This document shows positions 22,362-31,900 of a stretch of DNA of 64,000 nt, piece after piece. Below the pieces are notes generated by a model, which searched no databases, was not told the origin of the DNA, and worked only from the letters and a program-made list of their open reading frames with translations. The position numbers were made by a program, and so were the translations under genes. The stretch is from Paraspadella gotoi (Eukaryota > Chaetognatha), in contig CM119265.1 of assembly GCA_051294375.1 (NCBI GenBank), forward strand, positions 1,914,280 through 1,978,279. The letters run 5' to 3'. Every line of letters begins with the position of its first letter. The stretch's first letter is position 1.

Positions 22362-24047
22362 TCAGTCGAATTCGAGGCTGATCTCTCGCTGTTTGACGGC
22401 GACTGACGGGAGCAGAGCCTGGCGGTCGAACACGGAATCTTCGTTCTCTTCTTCGTCTTCCTCCTCGATCCTCGTCCTCTTGTATCCCCGATGAATGACG
22501 TCGACGACGACGCCGCTCTCTCCCTCCACCACGCCCTCCATCTCTAGGTCGTCCTGGTCATCGTCGGCGGGCAGGCGCAAGTAAGGGTTGTTGCATCCCG
22601 GTCGGAACTTGTAGCCCGTCACCACGAAGAAGACGAGGTTGGCCGATTCGCGGAAGAAGCTATCCAGCCACTCGTACTGAAAGGGAACTGTGACGCGCAG
22701 CAGGTACACGATGATTCGCGTGAAGTAAATGTAGCAGACGATCATGACATAAAAGTGACGGAAGAGTTGAAGTTTAGCCAGATTGATGGCGGCCTTGCCG
22801 TCCGTTTGCGACGCCTCTTGCAGATGGTGGATGGACCAGACGACGGGGAAAATTATGGCGCCGCAACAGAGGAGATCGACCAAGTAGAAGATCTTGTACC
22901 AGAAGGCGTACTCGGCGAATCCCTCTTCAGTCTCTTCCATGATGACCAAAGCCACGTTGTTGAGGACTTGAAGCGGAATCACGATCATGAAGATCTTCTT
23001 GTCTCGTTTGGAAAGGATGTGCTTGATGAAGGCCCATCCCGTCCCGATGAGAATGATGGTGATGAAGAGCAAGGCGCCTTTGAGCAAGTGGGTGATGTAG
23101 TACATGATGGCCCAGGCTTCCTCGTGCGTCCCGTTCTCTTGGATGAAGTGATAGTTGAGGCCGTGGAAAACTAAAGCCACGGATTTGAAGTAGAGAAGAG
23201 AGAGCATCAGGTAGTGGATCTTGAAGACATCGGATTGATATTTGCGGAGACAGGCGAGCCAGGCGATGCTGGCCACGAAGAAGACGAAGCTGAAGATGAA
23301 GAAGAGAGTCGGGAGAGGCTGTTCGCCGGCGGAGAGGAAGTTTCCTTCTTTGTTGCTTTCGACGACGAAGACATCGACGTCGATGCGGATTCCGTGACGT
23401 CGCTCGCAGTTGACCATGTAGAGATTGTAGAGTCCCTCCTCCTTTTCTTGGCTCACGCTCAGTCGGAATCCTTTGTCCGAACCTTTCACTTTAGGGATTT
23501 TAGATTTTTTCGAGTCTGCGTCTGAAGGGGCGGAGGAGGGTGGAGGGGTGGCGGGGTTATCAGCGGCGGCGGCGGCGGCGGCGGCGCCGTTCTCTTTGCC
23601 GACCGATCTGCGACGCCTGGAATTCTCGCAATTTTCCAGAGAACAGATTTGAATTTCCTGGAGTTGATCCCCGTAACGCGAGACGTCGTAAGTCCCGAAA
23701 GCGACGCTGATCGCTTGATACGATTTGGAGTTGGCGTCCTTCTTGGCGGCGAGGGTCTTGAGGGCGCATCCACCCTGCGCGTCCATGAGAAGCGAATTGG
23801 CGGAACTCATCGTTTTCTCGATGACGAAACCGAATTTGTTGGAGGTGGAGTTGACGGGTTTGTGCTTGGCGTCGTAGACGGACAAACTGCTTACGTTGAC
23901 GAGCAGAGTCCCTCCCTTGAGGAACCCGAAGGTGCTGATGGAGATTTGGGATCGATCCTCGTTTTCCAGAGTCAAGTGATGCTTTCTCGCCAGACCAAAG
24001 TTCAATGCACCCAAAAATAGCAACGCGTCCAGAATGTACGGCTTCAT
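22362..24047 (-). CDS. GPR107: GPR107/GPR108 (GOST family) seven-transmembrane protein
   Basis: Single exon, 561 residues from ATG 24047; an upstream in-frame ATG at 24089 would only put polar residues before the signal peptide. Seen: signal peptide (LDALLFLGALNFGLA), a luminal domain with FGFLKGGTLLVNVSSLS and IQICSLENCE, a Pro/Ala low-complexity stretch encoded by a GCC run (23566-23586), then the Lung_7-TM_R domain with LPTLFFIFSFVFFVASIAWL, YLMLSLLYFKSVALVFHGLNY and seven hydrophobic segments, and an acidic cytoplasmic tail. GPR107 cycles between Golgi, endosomes and surface and acts in clathrin-linked trafficking. Human GPR107 is about 550-600 residues. GPR108 is the alternative paralogue. 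Intronless here, which is odd for this gene. Confidence 0.87.
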   Translation of the reverse strand: MKPYILDALLFLGALNFGLARKHHLTLENEDRSQISISTFGFLKGGTLLVNVSSLSVYDAKHKPVNSTSNKFGFVIEKTMSSANSLLMDAQGGCALKTLAAKKDANSKSYQAISVAFGTYDVSRYGDQLQEIQICSLENCENSRRRRSVGKENGAAAAAAAADNPATPPPSSAPSDADSKKSKIPKVKGSDKGFRLSVSQEKEEGLYNLYMVNCERRHGIRIDVDVFVVESNKEGNFLSAGEQPLPTLFFIFSFVFFVASIAWLACLRKYQSDVFKIHYLMLSLLYFKSVALVFHGLNYHFIQENGTHEEAWAIMYYITHLLKGALLFITIILIGTGWAFIKHILSKRDKKIFMIVIPLQVLNNVALVIMEETEEGFAEYAFWYKIFYLVDLLCCGAIIFPVVWSIHHLQEASQTDGKAAINLAKLQLFRHFYVMIVCYIYFTRIIVYLLRVTVPFQYEWLDSFFRESANLVFFVVTGYKFRPGCNNPYLRLPADDDQDDLEMEGVVEGESGVVVDVIHRGYKRTRIEEEDEEENEDSVFDRQALLPSVAVKQREISLEFD

Positions 24048-25087
24048 TGTCAATTTATTTTTTGAAAAATTATTTATATATAAGTTCATATAATTAAACC
24101 AGCGTCAACAGGTCATCATTTTTTTGAGGAAAAAAAATTCTCTGACCTGATCTTGGCTCTATTGATTAGTGTCAGATTCAGAGACACGAACTGAAAATGG
24201 AATTTGACGTGACAACTTTGTAAAATATCTCAAAAGTGACATGAATGAAAACTGAAAGAAACGAGCATCGGTTACGTCATTATCCGAGTTTGTCGACGTC
24301 CGCTAGTCGCTCGAGGCGACAACTGGATGAAAAAACGGAACAGTGTTACATTTGAAATCTGCAAGATAAAATCATCTGTACATAATAACTGACATTGTAT
24401 CAGATATAAACTATAAGTAACTAGCAATAAGTTACTTATTTAATTTAACAAGAAGAATTCAGCACGGATGAAAAAAAAGTGATGAGGAATGACGCAAATA
24501 GATTTGAGTCAATCGATGATTGGCTGACGATTTTCTCATCTTCGCTCTTATTGGTTGTCAAATCCGGGATCTCCAAGGTGGAGTATAAGAGGATGACTTC
24601 AACCTCTTCGAGCGCTGATTGGTTGTTTAGCGACCCGAACCGGGAAAATATCATTGGATAAATTAAGGATTTCGTTTTGGTTCTTACCGTTTGAATATAA
24701 CTCTCAATTAGCGGACGTCCGATTTCAATAAATTTGATTGGTCAATGGTCATAACGTGGTATAAGTTGCGCGTTCTCAAACTAAAATTCTTCATTGGTCC
24801 AAAATAGTGAAGGGAATCCCCTGATTGATTGGAATTTTAAAGGTGAGGCGCTGTACAACTCCCGAGTTCTGCTCAAAAGATTTTGTTTTATTTTGTTGTT
24901 TTGTTTGCGACGAATTTTGTTCTTTTGTCTCGAATTGGATTCTGGCGCGGAGGAGAATCGGCCCCCCGACGCTCCGGGGCCTTCGCTCGACGAGGCAATC
25001 GATGCCATCGTGGGGTAACCGTCTTTAATTTCGAAATGAGTCCATCTTAAAACTTCTCATTCCTCAGTTATAAAGGACAAACTCATT
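24048..25087. promoter_or_regulatory. Divergent promoter region between GPR107 and NOL12, with CCAAT-box cluster
   Basis: 1040 bp between head-to-head starts and the strand switch of the whole window. Seven ATTGG motifs, all in the same orientation, at 24519, 24550, 24618, 24653, 24737, 24793 and 24828; several have full NF-Y context (GATTGGCTG, TTATTGGTTG, TGATTGGTTG). CRE-like TGACGTGA at 24206 and TTACGTCA at 24272 lie nearer GPR107. A CTCATTCCTCAG acceptor-like site lies about 20 bases before the NOL12 ATG. Confidence 0.6.
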
Positions 25088-26075
25088 ATGGGTAAAAAGG
25101 GCGGAAGACGAAACGTGGCTGGGGCCCAGAAACTCATTTTGACCTACGACGAGGAGGAACAACGGGATTACGTCCTCGGACTTAGAAAAAGAAAAGATGA
25201 GAGGAGGAAAAAGGCTAAAGAGGAGAAGAGAGAAGCGATGAAGGAAATGAGGAGAACGTTGAAGAAAGAGAAGTTGGATTTCGTCAAAGACAGGTCGGTT
25301 GGATGAGGCCTTGGTTTGGGTTTACTTATGTCAATGTCATTAAAATAATATACATCGTTGAAGGACGCGGTTATAGTGAATTATACTGCTTGATAATAAT
25401 AAATAAGTAATAGTTGATTTGGATTTAGATCTGTCTGGGCGTTATAATTAAAATGCCATCTTAACGTGTAAGAGATAATTTTTTAAAATGCTAAATTCTA
25501 AAAGCAACGTTGATTCTCTCTTAGCTTCACCTACGGTACTATGTCCATCCCTCTTTACTTGGGCGGTAATACTGGATTATACTGATTAAAATTAATAAAT
25601 AATTAATAAAGATTAATAAAGAAACTGATTTCCTTTCAGAGTTAAGAAAGTGAAGCACCTTCTACCCACGAACATTCTCAACGGCGACGAGGAAGACTCC
25701 TCTACCTCCACCTACCCCCCGCCTCCGCCCCAACAGGTCGTCGACTACGACGACCACACCGTTGTCGTCACCGACCTCTCCGCCGCCGCCGGTTTCGCCG
25801 ATCGCCCGAGCTACAGGGACACCAAAATGGCCTCCATTGACTCTGACGAAGAGGAGGAGAAAGAAGAGGAGGAGGAAGATGATGATGAGGAGGATGATAA
25901 GGATCCCTCCTCCAAGTCCAACTACTCCGTCGACGCCTACAAAAGGAAATCCCGCGAAATTTGCCAGAAGCTGCAGTCGATCGAAGGGAAGAGCGTCAAT
26001 AAGAAGCAGATGTTCCTTCAACGGAAGCAGAAGAAGAAAATACAGAGGAAGATGAAGAGGAAGGGGAAGAAGTAG
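25088..26075 (+). CDS. NOL12: Nucleolar protein 12 (Rrp17-type ribosome biogenesis factor)
   Basis: Model: join(25088..25293,25640..26075), 213 residues. The N-terminus has the family signature LILTYDEEEQRDYVLGLRKR followed by a long Lys/Arg/Glu helix (KDERRKKAKEEKREAMKEMR). The middle has DDHTVVVTDLS, matching the NOL12 'HTVTVTTIS' strand, then an acidic run and a basic C-terminus (KQKKKIQRKMKRKGKK). Human NOL12 is 213 residues; the yeast relative Rrp17 is a 5'-3' exonuclease needed for 60S maturation. The protein is expected in the nucleolus. The basic end merges into a purine-rich repeat tract downstream, so the stop may have moved during repeat growth. Confidence 0.88.
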
Positions 26076-26480
26076 GAGAGGAAGAGGAGGAGAGAAAGAG
26101 GAAGGGGAGGAAGTAGGAAATGGAGAGGAGGAAGAGGAAGAAGAGGAATAGGAGGCAGAATTAAATGAAGGGGAAGAAGTAGTAGAGGAAGAGGAGGAGA
26201 GAAAGAGGAAGGGGAGGGAGTAGGAGAGGGAGAGGAGGAGGAAGAAGAGGAAAAGGAGAAGAAAAAGATGAGGAGAGAAAGAGGATGAAGAATTAAAGGG
26301 AGGTGAAGAGAAAAGGGAAGAAGTAGGGGAGGGAGTAGGAGAGGGAGAGAAAGAGTAAGCGGAGGAAGTAGGAAAGGGAGAGGAGGAGAAAGAAGAGGAA
26401 AAGGAGGAGAGAAAGAGGAAGATGAAGAAGTATTAAAGGAAGATGAAGACGGAGTAGTTAAAGAGGAGGAGCGAAAGATG
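26036..26480 (+). repeat. Purine-rich minisatellite tract downstream of NOL12
   Basis: About 440 bp, nearly all A and G on the plus strand, built of imperfect GAAGAGGAGGAGAGAAAGAG and GGAAGGGGAAGAAGTAG units. It begins inside the last NOL12 codons and fills most of the spacer before DHX34. Long open frames on the minus strand here are compositional. Confidence 0.75.
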
Positions 26481-26649
26481 AGAAAAGTTTCCCCGATTTC
26501 CAAATCTCATTGCGGCACCAATTGTTCTCTCGCCGATTCCGTCTTGTTTGCAAAACCGTTGATTGTTGTTATTTGTTGCTTCCACAATCAGTTGACTCGA
26601 AACCAAGGCTCCTGCGAGAAGTCGACTTTTCTTGAAGACTCTCTCGAGG

Positions 26650-28928
26650 ATGTGCGACGACGCTGATGACGAAAGGTCGGAGAGGAAGAAGCGGAAGAGG
26701 AAAGGAGAGAAAAAGAGCAAAGAAAAGAAAAAACATAAGAAACTGAAAGAGCGAGAGAGAGACGTTTCCTCGCCTCCTTCTTCCTCCGATTCCAACGAGG
26801 AAGACGATTGGTTCCGCCAACGCGGCGTCGTGAAGAGAGAGACGGCGTCGACTTCCGGCGCCATTTTGAAATTGGCGTCGGACATTGTCGAGAGAAAAGA
26901 CGCGGATGGAGACGGCGGCGCTCGTGTGAAGAGTGTCGCCGGAGAGAAAACGACGCCGGATCGAGTTAAAGAAAGAAGGCGTAGCGAGGAAGAGGAGAAC
27001 CGGCGTCGTGAAGAAAACCGGCGTCGTCGCTACTCTAATGATCGAAAAGACAATCGACGCCGCCCCTCTCCCCCCCCTCTTCCCGCCGACCCCCTCCCCT
27101 CTCTCTCCAAATCCCTCTCTCTCGCCCGCATGGAATGGCGCCGTCATCGCCGCGATCTCGACTCTCTCTTCTTTGCCCCAAATTCGCTCGTCAAGAAGGG
27201 TTCGCCCGAGTACGAAGATTTTTGGGCGTTCCTCGACAAATTCCAGGCGGCACAGACGAGGAAGCTCGTGGCGGAGATGGCGGGATCGGCGGAGGGCGGG
27301 AAGGGGAAGAGGTGGGAGGCTGAGGAGAAGAGGCCTCCTTCGAAGGATGTCGATCTCCCGAAGGCAGTGCGGGAATTGCCGGACAAGTTCGACAAGAGGT
27401 GACCACTGACCACTGATCACATCTTTGACTTTTTTGGCAAAATGATCAGTGATCAGCCTTTTTTTTTTATTCGTCTCTTTTTCTTCAACGATCGATTCAT
27501 CGATCCTCTTTTCTTCTCAGGTACAAAGTGAACTTCTCTCTCCTGACGGAAGACTTGAGGCGTTCCAAGGAAATTCGCTACGATTGGGAAGGACGAATCG
27601 TCGGCGGCGACGAGGGGATGACAAAGTGAGAAGTCCAAGGTTATTTCATCCTTTTCTGCTTCTCCTTTCACTTTTTTGGCGACGAGGGGATGACAAAGTG
27701 AGAAGTCCAGGGTTATTTCATCCTTTTATGCTTCTCCTTTCATTTTTTTTTCTCTTTTCATTCTTAATCCTCTATTAACTCCTTTTTCCTGTATGAGAGA
27801 TGAACCTTTGATACAACCAAAAATAAAATGGATCTCATCAATCTCATCTGTATATTGTCGTTTTGACATTGACTCGTCATGAATTCTATGACCGTGTCAT
27901 TTCATGGTCTTATATCACGAATTTATTATTTTCATTAGTGTGGCAATTGATGATAATTATTGAGAGTAATATCAATTATTATTAATTTTATTATCATGCT
28001 CCTATTTCCGTTGACCCCTTTAGACTCTCGAAAGAGGAACTGACAGAGTTCCGCTCCATCCTCCACTATTATTGCGACTTCATTCAGAAGCAACACTTCG
28101 CCAAGATGTTGAAGATGAAGCGCGACCAAGCCGCCTTGCCGATGCATCATTACAAGGAAGAAGTCATCGAGGCCGTCAGGTAGTTTGTTATTAATGTCAT
28201 TATCAGTTTATTTCATTTCATTAAAACATTAAAAGAATGTATTGTGGCAGCAAGACTTAAAGCTGCCTCACTGCTGTCCGTCCTCAGCCTCGTCTCAATG
28301 GCTGAGCAGGCTAAATCATCTCATTCCATCCGTGCGTCCCGGGTTCAATCCCTGGGTATCCCGGTTCTGGCTTAAATGTGACGGTGCCGGTATAAACATG
28401 CCAGTGACAGGAGGCGGTCACTGAGGGTCCGCAGCCCCTACGCCAGTTGGTGAGATACCCCGCGCCCCAGGTATCACAGGCTATCCTCCCGTTGCCATAG
28501 TATAATGTTTTATCCACGACCCGCTCCAGAACCAATCCCGTGACCATCGTCGCCGGCGACACCGGTTGCGGCAAATCCACCCAAGTACCGCAATATTTGA
28601 TGGAGGCGGGATTCGAACGCGTGGCCTGCACGCAGCCGCGACGGATCGCCTGCATGGCACTCGCCAGACGGGTCTCCTTCGAGACGCTCAACGCCCACGG
28701 AACCAAGGTCGAGGGCAGATGAGATGTTCTGAGATGTTTTATTTTAGGACCATTTAAGCTCTCTTACATTTCTAAATATCTCTTCTTCTCAACTTTTTAG
28801 GTCGGATACCAAATTCGTTTCGAGAAGAAAAAATCTTCGCACACTCGACTCCTCTTCCTCACAGAGGGAGTTCTTTTGCGACAGATCATCTCGGACGCGT
28901 TGCTCAAGGAGTATTCCGGTGAGGGAAC

Positions 28929-28967
<39 letters not shown>

Positions 28968-31900
28968 GACCCTCTTCTCCTTCAGTGATCGTCCTGGACG
29001 AGGTTCACGAGCGTCACCTCTTCGGAGACTTCCTTCTCGGCATCTTGCGGCAGATGTTGCGGCATCGAAAGGATCTTAAACTCGTCCTCATGTCCGCCAC
29101 AATCAACATCAAACTCTTCTCAGATTATTTTGATCAGGTCTTGCGAATGATGTAGTCTTTAATGTTATAATGTATTTTGTTTTGCTTATACTATATTAAA
29201 ATCATTTTCTTTCCATAGGCGCCCGTGATCAGCGTCCCCGGAAGACTGTATCCAATTCAACTTGAATATCATCCCCTCAAACCTCAGGTACTTATTCTCA
29301 CTTTCTCATAAAGCGATTGCTTTCCCCTGAACTTTACCAATTTCATTGTTCATTGTTTCCTCACCGTCTTTCTCGAAAGGAAGCTCAGTTCGAATCGAAA
29401 AAGTCTGGGCGCCTCAACCCCGCCCCTTACATCCGCATCCTCCAACTCATCGACAAGCGCTACCCCGTCGACGAACGCGGCGACCTCCTCATCTTCGTCG
29501 GCGGGATGAACGAGATCATGACCATCGTCGACGCCGCCCGACAGTACGCGCTCGAGACGGGCAAATGGATCGTGCTTCCGCTGCACAGGTCAGGCGTCGA
29601 GGCGGCGATAAGAGTATAAAAGATAAGTAATGTAATTGATACATGAACTTTTTCTGCAGCACACTGTCGGTGGAGGACCAGGAAAAGGTGTTCGACCTTC
29701 CGCCGGAGGGAGTTCGAAAATGCGTCGTCTCTACTAATATCGCCGAGACATCGGGTAAAGACTCTTAAGGCGTTTCGGAATCGATTAATTGTATGTCGCT
29801 TCTCTGGATATTTCTCGCACTGTCTCATTCTCCCTGATTTCTTTTAAACTTAATTCTATTAATTCAGTAATAAACCGTTCATAAATTAGCAGTCCCTGAG
29901 CTTCGGATCAGGCGGTAGAACCCTGAGGGTTAAACATCCCGTTTTAAATAACTGCTTGGTGAGGCCACCAGGCTAGAACCCTTGACATTTGGTTTGAATG
30001 ACTTGCCCCCGCCTCCAGTGACCGTTAGGAACTATTAATTAATTAATTAATTAATTAGCATAGTAGTCGCACTCTGAGCTGTTTTCCATCCCTTTCTAAC
30101 TCATTCACTTCACTTTTTATTCCTTTTATACAATGTATAATTATATGTATAATTGTATATATTGTATAATATCCATACATTTCCCAGATCTTTTTCTTCA
30201 GTGACCATCGACGGGATTCGCTTCATCCTCGACTCTGGAAAAGTCAAAGAGATGAACTTTGACCCTCAACTCAAGATGCAGCGACTTCAAGAGTTTTGGA
30301 TCTCCGCCGCGTCGGCTAATCAGCGTAAAGGACGCGCGGGTCGGACGGGTCCCGGCGTCTGCTTTCGTCTCTACGACGAATCAGACTACGAATCTTTTCA
30401 ATCTTATCCGACGCCGGAGATTCAACGGGTGCCGCTCGACAATCTCGTGCTGCAGGTGGCGAAGAGAGAAAGTTATTCTTTTTAAAAAATGGTGCCCTTT
30501 TTTATTCTCATTTTTCCCCCCCAAAGATGTTGGCAATGGGTCTTCCCGATCCGCGCGCCTTTCCATTCCTCGAGGCGCCCGACGCCGGCGCCCTTGAGAA
30601 CGCCATCTCATTTCTCAAGGAACAGGGCGCCGTGACGCCTGAAGAGACACTGACGCCCATCGGCGCCATGTTGGCCAAGATGCCGGTCGACGTCATTATC
30701 GGTGAGAAGAAATGTTAAAAATAATTAGTAATATAAATATTTCATTAATTGTTTTTAATTAATTCCTTTTTAAGGCAAAATCCTCCTCATGGGCGCTCTC
30801 TTCCGCACCGTGGATCCCGTGTTGACGATGGCGGCTGCGCTCTCCGTCCAATCGCCCTTCACGATGCGCGCGCATTCGGATTCGTCCTGCGTGGCGGCGA
30901 GATCTGATCTGGAATCGGATCACGGTGAGGCTTTGATTTAAACTAAAATTTAAACTAAAATTAAAGAATGAAAGACCGTGAATACGTTTGGTTCCAATGT
31001 CCACCCACCTCGACCACCTCAGGCGACCCCCTCACTCTCCTCAACGTTTTCGACGAGTGGATCCAAGTCAAAGCGGAAGGAAGAGACACCAACAAGTGGT
31101 GTCGGCGTCGAGGACTCGAGCAGCAGCGCCTCTACGAGATGGTCAAGCTCAAGAACCAATTCTTTCAGTTGCTCAAGGTCTTGGTCTCTCTCTGTCTCTG
31201 TCTTAATAACTAAAAGGCCATATAGGCCGCAGTAGGCGTGCCCAAGGCAATATCCCTTCAATGAAATTCATTCTTTCTTTCTTTCCCCTCTTCCCCAGGA
31301 CCAAGGCTTCTTCGACTCGTCCACCTCCGACGCGACGGACGCTTCCGTCGACGCCGGAAGTCAAGACGCCGACTCGAAGGAAGAGAGAAAAGAGAAGCAT
31401 CTTCGTCGGCGTCGATTCGTCGAACTCAAGAAGGAGGAAGAGAAAAGACAATCTCGGAGAAAGATCTTGAAGTTCACTGAGAACAACGACATCGCCGTCT
31501 CGGGGGGTGAGGGAGAAAGGGCGGGGGGGGGAGGAGGAAGAGGATTGGTGTGACTTAGTGATGTTGTCTTAATTATCTTAGCGGCGGTGATGGAGGAAGA
31601 CGAGGATGCCCACGACGCCGACGACGGAGACATCAGCAGCAAATTGAAGGATCTGGATTTTCGGTGAGTCGCTGGAGTGGGGGGAAGATTTAAAAAAAAA
31701 TGATAAATGAGAGCTGGATAAAGCGGAAAAACGAGAATATTTCCTTCCTCTCTCTCTCTTGTCTTTCCCTTTCCCTTTTCCTTTTTCTGCTTTTCCCTCT
31801 CTCTCTCTCCCCCTCTTTCTTCTTTTCCCTCCGTCTCTCTCCCTTTCCCTCTCTCTCCCTCCCCCTCTCTCTCTTTCCATTTCTCTCTATCTCCCTCCCT

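Noticed and set aside
24794-25018. 74-residue ORF ending in EENRPPDAPGPSLDEAIDAI
   Set aside because: It ends just before NOL12, has no family match I can recall and lies in the divergent promoter; I could not find splice partners.
26018-26503. 161-residue minus-strand ORF rich in Leu, Pro and Ser
   Set aside because: It is the shadow of a purine-rich repeat tract on the plus strand.
28285-28360. A functional tRNA gene
   Set aside because: A and B boxes are present, but no complete cloverleaf with paired acceptor stem is evident and the sequence continues into the SINE body.
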